From a virus: DNA of 36,267 nt. Positions 12,594 through 20,797 of this stretch are shown piece after piece; position 1 is the first letter of the stretch, and the number at the start of each line of letters is the position of its first letter. The notes beneath the pieces are model-generated. The model had not been told where the DNA came from. It did no database searches and worked only from the letters and a program-made list of their open reading frames with translations. Both the position numbers and the translations under genes were made by a program. The stretch is from positions 1 through 36,267 of the IMG/VR virus record IMGVR_UViG_3300042898_000748; one strand, 5' to 3'.

Positions 12594-13175
12594 CTAAATA
12601 GTTAGCGGGGGTCCACCTAGCTCAGATTGTAGCTTTTTGATTGCTCTATAAATCCTTGCTTGTGCTGCCCTGTCTGAAATGCCCAGCAATTCACCTATTT
12701 CTTTGAGACCTAGATTTAGCTGGTATCTCCATTTAAGAATAGTCTGATAATCAAGATTTAGCGACTGAAACGCAAAGTCTAAATCAGCAATTACAGCTAG
12801 GGCATTGGTTGAATCTTCACCCGAAGACAGCTCATGCCTAATAGCGATTGTCTGGGGTCTCTCTAGCCAGACATACGGCAAACCGCGTTCGATCTGCTCA
12901 AAGGTGTAACGGAAGTCTGTGTCTAGCGGTCTGTGGATGTTTGCAGCGGTCTCATTGGCGCAGTATCTAGCTGCGACTCGTTTGAGCGCCACAACTAGCT
13001 CACCTTCTCCACCAGCAAAACCACGCCAGTTGTAAACAATTTCATAGTGTTCTAGCATCCAAAGAAGTAGCTCACTATTCAGATCTTGGTAATCAATAGT
13101 TGCCCATTGACGGCTGAATCGTTTAGCTATGCCCAAGGCAATTCTAAACTCATCTGCTGTTATCTCTTTAACCAA
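12594..13175 (-). CDS. Sigma-70-like DNA-binding protein
   Basis: TTG 13175 is preferred because GGCGGAG lies four bases upstream; a TTG at 13190 adds five residues. The C-terminal region is a good region-4-type helix-turn-helix: FAFQSLNLDYQTILKWRYQL (start), LGLKEIGELLGIS (helix 2 and turn), DRAAQARIYRAIKKLQSELG (recognition helix). The N-terminal 110 residues (DLNSELLLWMLEHY, then GGEGELVVALKRVAARYC) fit a degraded region 2. It may direct RNA polymerase to phage promoters. Alternatively it is an HTH regulator without sigma activity. Confidence 0.65.
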   Translation of the reverse strand: MVKEITADEFRIALGIAKRFSRQWATIDYQDLNSELLLWMLEHYEIVYNWRGFAGGEGELVVALKRVAARYCANETAANIHRPLDTDFRYTFEQIERGLPYVWLERPQTIAIRHELSSGEDSTNALAVIADLDFAFQSLNLDYQTILKWRYQLNLGLKEIGELLGISDRAAQARIYRAIKKLQSELGGPPLTI

Positions 13176-14436
13176 GAAACTCCGCCTCAATCGGGGTCTT
13201 ACGCCAGAAGTGAGGTATTACACTCTCGACTATAGCTTCGCGGGTTGTAGTGCCACAGATAACCGCTGGGTCATTAGTAAGCCCCGCTGTTTGAGAAAAC
13301 CAAGCTGACGAGTCACACAGCGCGCCACCCTGCACCCAATAGGTATTACCAACAAGTTGCTGGAATCTAACATGGTGATAGTGACCAGTAAACAAAAGAT
13401 CTGAATCACCAATCGGGTCGCGTATTGCAGCCATTGACCTAAACCAGTTTGTAATCTTGCCCTCTACTCCAACACCGCCCCTTGCTATGTGTCCGTGTGT
13501 CAAGCCAACTATCCAGCCCAATACTTCTACGGTTAGGCTTAGGCGCTCGCGGGCAGGGAAGCTAAATGTAATGTTCTCAAACTTCTCAGATAATTGTAGG
13601 GCTTCAGCTACTTGCTCAACTACGGCAACATCGTCATTGTCGTGAAGTGTTGTGTAGGCTTTTCCGTTCTGCCTATTCTCACCATGGTTGCCAGGAACGA
13701 CCGCAACGTGAACTGGTAAACCTAGCTGACCAATCTTCATTAGATACTGCAGTAGTATCCTGCGAACTATTTTTACTTGGTCTCGACGATCAAGCTCAAC
13801 GCTAAATGTCTGCATCTCATACCAGCCACTAATGCCTTCTACCAAGTCTCCAGTAATCGGGACAAAGATTTGTGTTACTTCTTTTCCTGACTTCTTTAGA
13901 GTCTTGATGTCAGCAATAGCAAGATCGGCAAGCTGTAAAGCTTTGCTAACCATACCTTCGATACCGCTACCGTCAGGCTGACCCGCTTGGAGGTCAGTAA
14001 TCTGTTGCCAGTAAACTCGTTCAACAAGACCTGCAGTATTAGGGGTTTTAGCAGGGCTGTGCGCCTTCACAGCAGCCTGAATCAAGTCTTCTAGGTCTAT
14101 ACCCCCGACAGCACCCAAACGGCGTATGCGGGCTTTGAAGTAGTACATCCGCTTACTGCCACCTTCGCCGTCTCCTGAATCCCAAGCGCGAAGCTCAATC
14201 GGATACTTCGAATCAATCGTGTAATCTTCACGATTTACATTAGGGGGCAGTAGCTCGTCGAGAATCTGCGACCAATCTTCTGGTTGTTCTTCTCTTGGCT
14301 CAGTAACAATAAATCCGCCGTTACTGGATACCTCAACTCTTGGTTCCCAGCCCGACGGATGTTTCGCGCGTGTTCTCTTTACCTCTTTGGCGCTACCATC
14401 GTTACCGATTTGTAGCAACCTATCTAAGTCTTTCAA
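13168..14436 (-). CDS. Calcineurin-like metallophosphoesterase
   Basis: The C-terminal 300 residues carry the metallophosphoesterase motif set in order: QITDLQAGQ (first metal ligands), GDLVEG, VPGNHGENR, THGH and GHYHHVR. These are the di-metal site of the MPE/Mre11-type fold. The N-terminal 120 residues hold a basic linker and a possible HTH (ADAIGVRLKDLDRLLQ). Proteins of this kind are common in actinophages and may be DNA exonucleases or other phosphoesterases. TTG 14436 with GGAG five bases upstream is preferred; ATG 14478 would add 14 residues but lacks a ribosome site. Confidence 0.85.
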   Translation of the reverse strand: MKDLDRLLQIGNDGSAKEVKRTRAKHPSGWEPRVEVSSNGGFIVTEPREEQPEDWSQILDELLPPNVNREDYTIDSKYPIELRAWDSGDGEGGSKRMYYFKARIRRLGAVGGIDLEDLIQAAVKAHSPAKTPNTAGLVERVYWQQITDLQAGQPDGSGIEGMVSKALQLADLAIADIKTLKKSGKEVTQIFVPITGDLVEGISGWYEMQTFSVELDRRDQVKIVRRILLQYLMKIGQLGLPVHVAVVPGNHGENRQNGKAYTTLHDNDDVAVVEQVAEALQLSEKFENITFSFPARERLSLTVEVLGWIVGLTHGHIARGGVGVEGKITNWFRSMAAIRDPIGDSDLLFTGHYHHVRFQQLVGNTYWVQGGALCDSSAWFSQTAGLTNDPAVICGTTTREAIVESVIPHFWRKTPIEAEFLG

Positions 14437-14437
14437 T

Positions 14438-14644
14438 CTAACTCCAATCGCATCTGCAAACTTTTCGTCTATGTACATTGACCATGTTGTGACTAATCGC
14501 GAACCCAGCTTCTGTTATCTCATAAGACAACTTAGCATCACTAAGCCCGCCACTTCTATAACTCTTATCCAGCGCGGTCTGCAGGGCTGTCCTGTGCCGA
14601 TCTGAAAGGCTTGCTAATACTTCACCTAGCTTGCATAACTTCAT
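14438..14644 (-). CDS. Hypothetical small HTH-like protein, first gene of the replication operon
   Basis: This 68-residue protein has helices LGEVLASLSDRHRTALQTAL and LSDAKLSYEITEAGFAIS, followed by a possible recognition helix HNMVNVHRRK. That resembles phage proteins that block or bind short DNA sites by an HTH. ATG 14644 has no ribosome site, and a TAGATT box lies directly before it, so the transcript could be leaderless. It follows the terminator-like stem at 14672-14694. Confidence 0.65.
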   Translation of the reverse strand: MKLCKLGEVLASLSDRHRTALQTALDKSYRSGGLSDAKLSYEITEAGFAISHNMVNVHRRKVCRCDWS

Positions 14645-14671
14645 AGGTCTAATCTAGCACTTTAGGGAAAC

Positions 14672-14694
14672 AACAAACCCCCAACACTAGGGGG
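14672..14694 (-). terminator. Probable terminator after the SSB operon
   Basis: On the minus strand CCCCC, a seven-base loop and GGGGG are followed by TTTGTTG. The stem is perfect but short, and the U-tract is imperfect. It lies between the SSB stop (14730) and the next start (14644). Confidence 0.55.
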
Positions 14695-14729
14695 CGTGTC
14701 GGGGGCTGTTGCCTTTCGGAGAAGAAAGA

Positions 14730-15113
14730 CTATGCGGGAACTAGTTCCTCATCTACTACAAACTGCTTGCGGGTAAACTCAGCTTCGCCAAAACATAAAT
14801 CGTGACCGATAGAATTGGCATCGACCTCAACAGATGTGCCTGAGCGCTCGCCATTGTCCCAATCGCGAATCCGCAGATCGCCCGATACTATGACTCGCTC
14901 ACCTTTGTGGACTGACTTAGCTACATTGATAGCTAGCTGACGGTAGCTAGTAATCGTGTACCAGTTGGTGATTGATTCGACCCACTTGTTTTCCGTTCTA
15001 TCAAACCTGCGGGTTGCGCTAGCTAACCGAAACGAAGTAATTGGTAATCCTTCTTGGGTGACTAGGTGGCGCGGTGTTGTGGCTACTAAGCCAGTTATTG
15101 TTATCTTTTCCAT
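14730..15113 (-). CDS. ssb: Single-stranded DNA-binding protein
   Basis: The 127-residue protein follows the bacterial SSB pattern: ITGLVATTPRHLVTQEGLPI, SFRLASATRRFDRTENKWVE, NWYTITSYRQLAINVAKSVH, KGERVIVSGDLRIRDWDNGE, then strand SVEVDANSIGHDL. The C-terminus (DEELVPA) is acidic but lacks the Pro-Phe tip. It coats ssDNA during replication and recombination. It is the last gene of the short early operon. Confidence 0.9.
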   Translation of the reverse strand: MEKITITGLVATTPRHLVTQEGLPITSFRLASATRRFDRTENKWVESITNWYTITSYRQLAINVAKSVHKGERVIVSGDLRIRDWDNGERSGTSVEVDANSIGHDLCFGEAEFTRKQFVVDEELVPA

Positions 15114-15114
15114 G

Positions 15115-15345
15115 TTACTCGTTTCCCTTCAACTTGGTTTTTAGAATACCGAATAGTATGTCTGCTTTTTTACTGTTTTGTGTAGTGCTTCCATCTTTGA
15201 ACAAGGTGTCGAAGTTGTAGCCGTTGATTTTACCCGCGACTACATAAGCGCGCTTACCACCGCGACTACGGATGCCAAGGTGTATAAAGTTATATTCGTC
15301 TTGCCTATAGGTCTCCAACACCATCCATTCGGTTATCGTAATCAC
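15115..15345 (-). CDS. Hypothetical protein
   Basis: GTG 15345 is chosen because AGGAAG lies six bases upstream and it overlaps the previous stop as GTGA, giving 76 residues; an ATG at 15393 would add 16 very basic residues. The sequence alternates short strands (ITITEWMVLETYRQDEYNFI and RAYVVAGKINGYNFDTLF), as in a small beta-rich fold, with a basic helical C-terminus. It directly precedes ssb. No family was recognised. Confidence 0.7.
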   Translation of the reverse strand: MITITEWMVLETYRQDEYNFIHLGIRSRGGKRAYVVAGKINGYNFDTLFKDGSTTQNSKKADILFGILKTKLKGNE

Positions 15346-15590
15346 GCTTGCTTCCTGTCTTCGTCGCAGTAATCGCATTCTTCGATACCGCATAACTCAG
15401 CTAATCCAATGTGTTCGAAGATGTCCCGCCAAGCTTCGGACTTGGGAGAATGTTCGTAATTGCTGACTAGCGCGTGGAAATCATCCCAAAAGCTGTAACC
15501 TTTGGGTGACTCTAGTATGAGCACCTGCCCTGTGTCTTCGATTTTGTATCCAAGACGATCGGCGCGCTTGCGGGTTCTTGTCGCGTTCAC
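15342..15590 (-). CDS. Hypothetical protein with C-terminal cysteine pair
   Basis: This 82-residue protein has a GTG start at 15590, with GAGGAAACC upstream and overlapping the previous stop as GTGA. It has RADRLGYKIEDTGQVLILES, then PKGYSFWDDFHALVSNYEH, then a C-terminal CGIEECDYCDED that could bind metal. Its N-terminal half resembles the protein at 5713-5943. Function unknown. Confidence 0.7.
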   Translation of the reverse strand: MNATRTRKRADRLGYKIEDTGQVLILESPKGYSFWDDFHALVSNYEHSPKSEAWRDIFEHIGLAELCGIEECDYCDEDRKQA

Positions 15591-15784
15591 TTGGTTTCCT
15601 CTGGCTCAAAGTGCATGACCTCGAAGTGGATTATGCCCCAGTTGTTTTGGGTTGCCCAATCAAATGATTTGCTGACCGCTTCGAACTTAGTTCCCCTGTG
15701 GTAAAACAACTCATTGTTTCCAAGGTGCGTGTAGATACGCACGATACACAAACCTTCTTGTGCTTTGATTGTTTCTTTACTCAT
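15587..15784 (-). CDS. Hypothetical small protein, first gene of the early operon
   Basis: ATG 15784 is chosen for the GGAGAAG upstream, which is part of a leader duplicated at 7112-7214. An open frame runs further upstream to 15901, but it lies in the promoter region and should not be translated. The protein has 65 residues, with strands LCIVRIYTHLGNNELFYH and NWGIIHFEVMHFEPEE. No family was recognised. Confidence 0.7.
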   Translation of the reverse strand: MSKETIKAQEGLCIVRIYTHLGNNELFYHRGTKFEAVSKSFDWATQNNWGIIHFEVMHFEPEETK

Positions 15785-15894
15785 TGCTTCTTCTCCGTTT
15801 CTCGACCCGCGTATCGGGGCGATAGGTAAAGTAAAGCAACTGCGAGCTGGCAGGTCAAGCTTTGAGCGGGGTATTTTTATAACGATTTGATAAC
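15785..15894 (-). promoter_or_regulatory. Leader/promoter copy A of a duplicated early promoter
   Basis: This is the best-formed copy: TTGACC and TACTTT with a 19-base spacer, flanked by the conserved GTTATCAAATCG block upstream and the GGAGAAG ribosome site downstream. It follows the late terminator and drives the SSB operon. The conserved upstream block may be an activator or repressor site. Confidence 0.55.
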
Positions 15895-15946
15895 AGCCCA
15901 CAGCCCCCGAATCTAGCGGGATTTAGGCGCTATCCCCCAGATAGCC

Positions 15947-15981
15947 AAAAACCCCCCTACAGTCGGATGACCATAGAGGGG
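15947..15981 (-). terminator. Terminator of the late operon
   Basis: On the minus strand CCCCTCTA (15974-15981), a 14-base loop and TAGGGGGG (15952-15959), with one T-G pair, are followed by TTTTT. It lies between the last fibre gene (stop 16076) and promoter copy A. The remaining bases of the 15902-16075 gap show a small CTATC/GATAG inverted repeat and no gene. Confidence 0.75.
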
Positions 15982-16075
15982 TAGGTGATAGCACTACTAA
16001 GGGGCTGAAATGGCGCGTAGCGGGCGCACAGCAGGGCTAAATTGGGTGTAAATCGGGGTTTTGGCTAGGTTTTGG

Positions 16076-17098
16076 CTACTTGGCAGGAACGAACGTTGTA
16101 CCGTCCCAGACCTTTACTACTCCGACCAAGAACTCATCGCCGTCCCAGACATTTACTTGACCGGGAATAAACTCGTCTCCATCCCAAACGCGAACAGCAC
16201 TAATTACTGTAATTGTGCGCGAAGGTGTGTCGGTTGAACCAGTAACGTTTGTAGCACGAATAACAAAAGTAAAAGCTCCGACTGTAGTTGGCGTTCCAGA
16301 AATAACACCTGTTGAAGTATTTAACGTTACTCCATCTGGCAACGCACCTGAAAACACCGAGTAACTAACTACATCACTTGCGATTACTTGATCTGAGTAT
16401 GGAGACCCAACACTTGCATCTGGATTTATGGTTGAATCAGAAAATACTGGGGCTGGCGGATTTACAGTTATTGAAAGTGCTGCAGTATCTACAGACCCAC
16501 TTGTATTAGTTGCTCTAAATATTGGTGAGCGTGATTGAAATGTTGTTGTAGCAGTTCCAGTAATTGCACCTGTTGAAGTGTTGAAGTTTAGACCAGTAGG
16601 CAAAGAGCTTGAAATAATTGAATAGCTTTGAGCGTTGCTTGCTGATACACCATCCGAATAAGACTGTCCGCGGATAGCAATTCCATTGATCGTCGCATCA
16701 GTAAATACTGGATACGGCAACATTGTGTAAAAGCTACCGCTAGCAGTAGTCGTTCCCATTGAACCTTTAGGGTCATTAGTGCCAGTTAGCGAAAGCGTAG
16801 AACCAGTAGGAACAGAAATCGAACCAGAGCCAATTGTTCTGACCATGTTGGAAGTTCCACCAGTGCGGAAATCATAAGTGTAATACACTAGTCCACCGCC
16901 AAGAGTTGCACCACCAAGAGCAATGTTCATTCTTGGTGCACTGGCGTTTCCTGCTGGGTTTAGGTTGTAGCTAGTCCAAGTCGTAAGAGTTCTGACAAAA
17001 TAAGCTTGCCAGTTTACAACCCCAGGAGATGCATCCTGAAGATCAACTTGTGTATAGAAGCCGTTTGCGTGATTGAACTGATAACTAGCGCTTGCCAT
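16076..17098 (-). CDS. Tail fibre/adhesin protein with putative Ig-like (He_PIG) domains
   Basis: This 340-residue protein has an N-terminal domain of about 120 residues of unknown fold (FNHANGFYTQVDLQD). Two repeats of the He_PIG Ig-like type follow, each with the TGLNFNTSTGAITGTATT or VTLNTSTGVISGTPTT motif. The C-terminus has three short repeats of the form V-x-VWDG-x-x-F-x-x-x. Ig-like domains on phage structural proteins are thought to bind host surface sugars weakly. It is the last gene of the late operon, beyond the lysis genes. Confidence 0.8.
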   Translation of the reverse strand: MASASYQFNHANGFYTQVDLQDASPGVVNWQAYFVRTLTTWTSYNLNPAGNASAPRMNIALGGATLGGGLVYYTYDFRTGGTSNMVRTIGSGSISVPTGSTLSLTGTNDPKGSMGTTTASGSFYTMLPYPVFTDATINGIAIRGQSYSDGVSASNAQSYSIISSSLPTGLNFNTSTGAITGTATTTFQSRSPIFRATNTSGSVDTAALSITVNPPAPVFSDSTINPDASVGSPYSDQVIASDVVSYSVFSGALPDGVTLNTSTGVISGTPTTVGAFTFVIRATNVTGSTDTPSRTITVISAVRVWDGDEFIPGQVNVWDGDEFLVGVVKVWDGTTFVPAK

Positions 17099-17113
17099 TT
17101 TTAGCTACTCTCT

Positions 17114-17866
17114 TTAGTAAGAAATCCAGATGTCACCAATTGTAAAACCACCAACAGGTGCAGAGGGTTGAGTAGTTTGAACAATTACTCGTTTACCACC
17201 TATAAAGTTTATAGATGCAGTTGAAGCTAATTTACCAGTAGTAACTGCGCCGTCGACGATCTTAGCGGTTGTAACTGAGCTATCAAGTAAAAATGAAAGC
17301 CAAGCTGACCCAGACCAAAACTCTGGCTGTCCACTAGTAACGTTAAAACCAGAATTACCAACTACAGGACTTGCGGGGCGTGTTGTGCTTGTCCAGCGAC
17401 CAAACTGAGTTCCTAAGAATGTGCGAACATCAGTCACGTTTCCAGCTGCGATAGTAGTTGCGTTTGCTGGAACTGTAACGCTAGCTAAAGCTAGCTGAAA
17501 CAATCCGTCTGTGGTTTGAGTAAGTGTTGGTGCTACTGGTACAGCTGCAGCAGTTCCGTTTACCATTTTGAGGATTGTGGTATTAGCAGTTGGGTTCAAT
17601 TCCAAAACAACTATGTCAATTCTTGGGTTAGCAGCTGCAGCGGTAATAGCTATTGTCTCAGTTGCGTTTGAGAAGTAAGCGTGTCCACGAACAATCGCAA
17701 ATCCCGCTGGGACTTTTACTTGCATACCAGAAGAATCGCCAAAAGGTTTTAGATCGGCAACCGATGGGTCTCCCGCTACTCCGCTACTTTGTATTCTTCT
17801 AAATAAATCTGAATACTGAATCTCGGTTGTGTTTTGATTCTCAAAAGGCCAAGAGGTTTGTGCCAT
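17114..17866 (-). CDS. Minor tail/fibre protein
   Basis: This 250-residue protein starts WPFENQNTTEIQYSDLFRRI, an N-terminus common to actinophage minor tail proteins. The middle is Ala/Thr-rich beta structure (GHAYFSNATETIAITAAAAN, then IDIVVLELNPTANTT). The C-terminal region has short repeats of VTTAKIVDGAVTTGKLAST type, as in coiled fibre shafts, and ends DIWISY. It probably forms part of the tip or fibre. Its stop overlaps no neighbour and its ATG touches the holin stop. Confidence 0.75.
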   Translation of the reverse strand: MAQTSWPFENQNTTEIQYSDLFRRIQSSGVAGDPSVADLKPFGDSSGMQVKVPAGFAIVRGHAYFSNATETIAITAAAANPRIDIVVLELNPTANTTILKMVNGTAAAVPVAPTLTQTTDGLFQLALASVTVPANATTIAAGNVTDVRTFLGTQFGRWTSTTRPASPVVGNSGFNVTSGQPEFWSGSAWLSFLLDSSVTTAKIVDGAVTTGKLASTASINFIGGKRVIVQTTQPSAPVGGFTIGDIWISY

Positions 17867-18117
17867 TAGTTATCTTCCTTTTTCTTAATTGGCGCATTAG
17901 CGATTTTGCCAAAAGCTCTATTTATCTCGTCGGGGTCTAGTTTGCCATCCGCTAAGAATGACCTAGATAGTTCTTGAGCTACATCAATAATTCCCGCTAG
18001 TGCTGCCATCGCAGCTGCAGACTTTAGGTCTAGCCCGATAACAGAGCCACCGACAAAAACGCCAGTAACCTTTAGCACGATAACCGCAAAGGTTCTTCTA
18101 ATAATGTCTAACAACAT
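17866..18117 (-). CDS. Holin-like membrane protein
   Basis: ATG 18117 with AAAGAAG upstream is preferred; longer starts at 18150 or 18234 run back into the endolysin gene without ribosome sites. The protein has about 83 residues. The hydrophobic segments TFAVIVLKVTGVFVGGSVIG and AAAMAALAGIIDVAQEL are followed by a charged tail ending KKKEDN, as in small actinophage holins. Placement directly after the endolysin gene supports a pore-forming lysis role. Confidence 0.75.
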   Translation of the reverse strand: MLLDIIRRTFAVIVLKVTGVFVGGSVIGLDLKSAAAMAALAGIIDVAQELSRSFLADGKLDPDEINRAFGKIANAPIKKKEDN

Positions 18118-18136
18118 AAGTGTCTTCTTTCTTTTT

Positions 18137-19126
18137 TTAGAGTTTGCCATAGGTAATTGGTCCGACAATTCCATCAACTCGCAATCCATTTGCGCGCTGA
18201 AATTCACGCACTTTTCGATCTGTGATTTTGCCAAAGATACCGTCTTGAGTAATACCTAAAACACCTTGAATGTATTTGACATCTGCGCCAGTCGCACCCA
18301 TTCTTAGCCACTTAGAAAGCGGTGGCTTGCCTGCGGGTTTTGCTACAGCAGGTTGTTTCGCTGGGGTTTTTCCTTCAAGCGCAGCATAAGTAATTGGACC
18401 AACTATTCCGTCTACCAATAATCCGTTTGTAGATTGAAAAGCTTTAACGGCTGCATCAGTAATTGGACCAAACTGACCATCTACCTTTAGCCCTAAAATT
18501 GATTGAACGTATTTTACTGCTTCTCCAGTAGAACCACGCTTAATTACTTTACGCGCTACAGGTTTGTTTTGTGTGGTTGGCTTAGGAATGCTTGGCGCGG
18601 TAGGTGTAACACCTAAAGCTCGCTTGTTACACTCATCAACTATGTAATCAAGCTGTGAAGTAAGGAACGGACCGGGGCAAGCCGTTGCTTTGTATTGCGA
18701 GTGCCAAGCAATAAAAAACTCTGACTGAGTAACGCTAGGTAAGTTTTTAGCAAAGCCTTTACCAGATCGCGGTGATTGACTAGCGTGATAAATAATTACA
18801 TCAATAAGAGCTTCAACAGCTTCGGAAGATACAGGCCAGTCTCCACCAGTAGATGAATTATCAATCTCAAAAGTAACTGCGTTTGGGTCTGGTGTTCCAC
18901 CTGTTGAGTAGGGTCTGCGCTCAGGATGAACGATACCTGTAACCGCGCCAGACCTAGAGATGTGATAGGTCGGGTGAGAGTTGCGGGGATTCTCATTAGC
19001 TACATAAGCTAAACCGTTAGTTCCCGCTACATGATGAATTACTACACCATTGATTGACTGACCGTTGCGAGAGCCACCAAATCCATTGTCTTGAACGCCA
19101 GCTACTTTGGGATACCATGTTGTCAT
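18137..19126 (-). CDS. Endolysin: N-acetylmuramoyl-L-alanine amidase with two peptidoglycan-binding domains
   Basis: This 329-residue protein has an amidase_2/PGRP domain in residues 1-165 with the zinc ligands in VVIHHVAG (residues 28-35), H142 in WHSQYKATACPGP and C150. Y54 of HPTYHISRSG is part of the active site. Two PG_binding_1 repeats follow at about 196-250 and 274-329, each with the VKYxQxxLG...DGxFGxxT pattern and ending VDGIVGPITY. It cleaves the link between muramic acid and the stem peptide at lysis. There is no signal peptide, so export needs the holin. Confidence 0.93.
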   Translation of the reverse strand: MTTWYPKVAGVQDNGFGGSRNGQSINGVVIHHVAGTNGLAYVANENPRNSHPTYHISRSGAVTGIVHPERRPYSTGGTPDPNAVTFEIDNSSTGGDWPVSSEAVEALIDVIIYHASQSPRSGKGFAKNLPSVTQSEFFIAWHSQYKATACPGPFLTSQLDYIVDECNKRALGVTPTAPSIPKPTTQNKPVARKVIKRGSTGEAVKYVQSILGLKVDGQFGPITDAAVKAFQSTNGLLVDGIVGPITYAALEGKTPAKQPAVAKPAGKPPLSKWLRMGATGADVKYIQGVLGITQDGIFGKITDRKVREFQRANGLRVDGIVGPITYGKL

Positions 19127-19127
19127 T

Positions 19128-19373
19128 TTATTTTCCTGTCATATTTATAATTAGCCCGATAAGCGCTACAACTGCAGCAGTTAGTCCAGCGTAAGCAATT
19201 CGCTCAATCCAAGCTAGTCGTGCAAGTGTAAGCTCAACTTCGCGTATGCGATCTGGAACGTCGTCAAGATGGTCTAGCTTTTGGAGAACCTTTGTTAGTA
19301 TCTCGCTATGCTCAAGTTGCTTCTTGTAGATGTCGGCCTGAGTAATCCGAACTGAAGTGTTTTCGTCAGCCAT
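19128..19373 (-). CDS. Small membrane protein, second lysis protein (XhlA-like layout)
   Basis: This 81-residue protein has a long charged helix (ADIYKKQLEHSEILTKVLQK, then VPDRIREVELTLARLAWIER) followed by one transmembrane segment near the C-terminus (AGLTAAVVALIGLIINM). The layout matches haemolysin/XhlA-type proteins that act with holin and endolysin. It lies directly upstream of the endolysin gene, with its stop two bases before the endolysin start. Confidence 0.7.
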   Translation of the reverse strand: MADENTSVRITQADIYKKQLEHSEILTKVLQKLDHLDDVPDRIREVELTLARLAWIERIAYAGLTAAVVALIGLIINMTGK

Positions 19374-19686
19374 TTGTCTTTGGGTATTTTTCTTTTACAG
19401 CAAGGCAAGCAGCTATGTAAGTTTCAATTTGAGAATGGTCACCCTTTACAACTCCGTCAAGATAATCTGTGATCGGCGGGTATTCAGGAGCGCGAAGTCT
19501 TTGATACTCAAGTGCATCATAGGCAGCTTGAAGCTTTTTAGCTTCTGCTAAACACTCTTTTTCGGTTGGCTTAGTTTGAGTTTCATCAAGCCACTCAAGT
19601 CCTGAGTAGTCATCGCCCATAAGACTCCACTGAGCGCCTGGTTTTATGGATTGGAGCGCTTCAGCAATTCCAAATTGTCTTTTCAT
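19366..19686 (-). CDS. XkdW-like tail protein/fibre assembly protein
   Basis: This 106-residue protein has a GAQWSLMGDDYSGLEWLDE segment and a C-terminal YPPITDYLDGVVKGDHSQIE followed by TYIAACLAVKEKYPK. This pattern is seen in XkdW-type proteins encoded after tail fibres and in fibre chaperones. It follows three small fibre proteins and overlaps the next gene by eight bases. Confidence 0.6.
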   Translation of the reverse strand: MKRQFGIAEALQSIKPGAQWSLMGDDYSGLEWLDETQTKPTEKECLAEAKKLQAAYDALEYQRLRAPEYPPITDYLDGVVKGDHSQIETYIAACLAVKEKYPKTNG

Positions 19687-19694
19687 TGTTTTCC

Positions 19695-20234
19695 TTACTC
19701 TGCAATTTCCATAATTGTAAAAGTTGAAACCGCCGAACCATTGAACATAAAGCTATTGTCGGCGTAACCTGATTGTCTATTCCACAATAAACTTGTAGAC
19801 TCTGTTACTCCTTGAATGTTGTAAGTAATTGGAGACGCAGTAGCTGGGCTGTCTAAGAAATTTGCAGAAACAGTTCTTGAAACATGGTTAGGGTCTGCTC
19901 CGTTTGCCCAACCGCTAAATGCGGTTAGTCTTGCTCGAGAACCGAACGCATCACCTAACGCAATTGGATTTCCGTTTCTAGTAAATCTAAACGCCGCGTT
20001 GTTAGATCCTGTTCCGCCTATTGTTACGTTTGCCATTAGCAGAAATTTGCTATTTGAAAATTTTGGTGTGATAACAATTTGTAAAGCGTTAGCGGGAAAA
20101 TCAGACCATCCGGTGTGAGCGGTAATTGTAATTGTGTAAGAAGTAGTTGCCGTTTTGCTAGCTACTTGTAAGACCGTTCCGTAGGGTTGTCCTAATGTGT
20201 TTTGCCACTTATCAAATCTCATTGTTGAAGTCAT
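19695..20234 (-). CDS. Small tail-fibre tip protein, paralogue C
   Basis: This 179-residue protein has the pattern ITPKFSNSKFLLMANVT in the first half and ends STFTIMEIAE. The same elements occur in the protein at 20794-21345 (FTPKFANSKLLLQ, ending MSFTIMEIAQ). Residues in between are beta-rich, with Asn, Ser and Thr. It is probably one of several alternative or additional receptor-binding tips. Its ATG overlaps the preceding stop as ATGA. Confidence 0.65.
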   Translation of the reverse strand: MTSTMRFDKWQNTLGQPYGTVLQVASKTATTSYTITITAHTGWSDFPANALQIVITPKFSNSKFLLMANVTIGGTGSNNAAFRFTRNGNPIALGDAFGSRARLTAFSGWANGADPNHVSRTVSANFLDSPATASPITYNIQGVTESTSLLWNRQSGYADNSFMFNGSAVSTFTIMEIAE

Positions 20235-20797
20235 GATAGCCTCGCAAATTCTTCAACAATAATGTGCATAAAGTGTTGATTTCCGTTATTGCCTGACATC
20301 AATGTAGCGTTACCAACTGGATTAGCGTTAATATCGTGGTTTATTCCGTTATTCCAACCCACAGTTCCATCAAAAGATCTAAAGTAAAATCTAAACTTAG
20401 TTGTAAAGTCTGTGGCAATGCTAGGTGTTATTAGTATTTCATTTCTATAAGTAAGGATTTCTCCTGTGGCAAGGGTCATCATTTCGTGACCAGTAGTTCC
20501 CAAAGATTGCCATGCACCATCATTAAAGCTAACTTGTGGTTCTATGTAAAGACCGCCCCAGCTACCTGAATCATTCCGCATAGGTACGTGATACATCATT
20601 TTTATTAAAGAACCACCAGCGCAAGAAATGTTGTCAAAAGTCGGACCAAGTGTGTAAGTAGTTCCTGAAGTTCTGCTAACTGTATCTATTTGAGTTAAGA
20701 TGTTTCTAGTATAAAATCCATTACTTGATAATTTAGTTATTGAAACTTTCTCAGTTCCAGCGACATTTGCTATTCCGCTTACTCTTAGCTGGCTCAT
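20231..20797 (-). CDS. Small tail-fibre protein, divergent member of the tandem set
   Basis: This 188-residue beta-rich protein ends MHIIVEEFARLS, the counterpart of the MSFTIMEIAQ ending of its neighbours. It contains aromatic-rich strands (KFRFYFRSFDGTVGWNNGIN), typical of receptor-binding tips. The N-terminus MSQLRVSGIANVAG resembles virion attachment peptides of other small fibres. It overlaps both neighbours by four bases. Confidence 0.65.
   Translation of the reverse strand: MSQLRVSGIANVAGTEKVSITKLSSNGFYTRNILTQIDTVSRTSGTTYTLGPTFDNISCAGGSLIKMMYHVPMRNDSGSWGGLYIEPQVSFNDGAWQSLGTTGHEMMTLATGEILTYRNEILITPSIATDFTTKFRFYFRSFDGTVGWNNGINHDINANPVGNATLMSGNNGNQHFMHIIVEEFARLS

Noticed and set aside
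15785-15901. N-terminal extension of the gene at 15587 up to 15901
   Set aside because: The extra codons lie in the promoter region duplicated at 7112-7214; ATG 15784 has the ribosome site.
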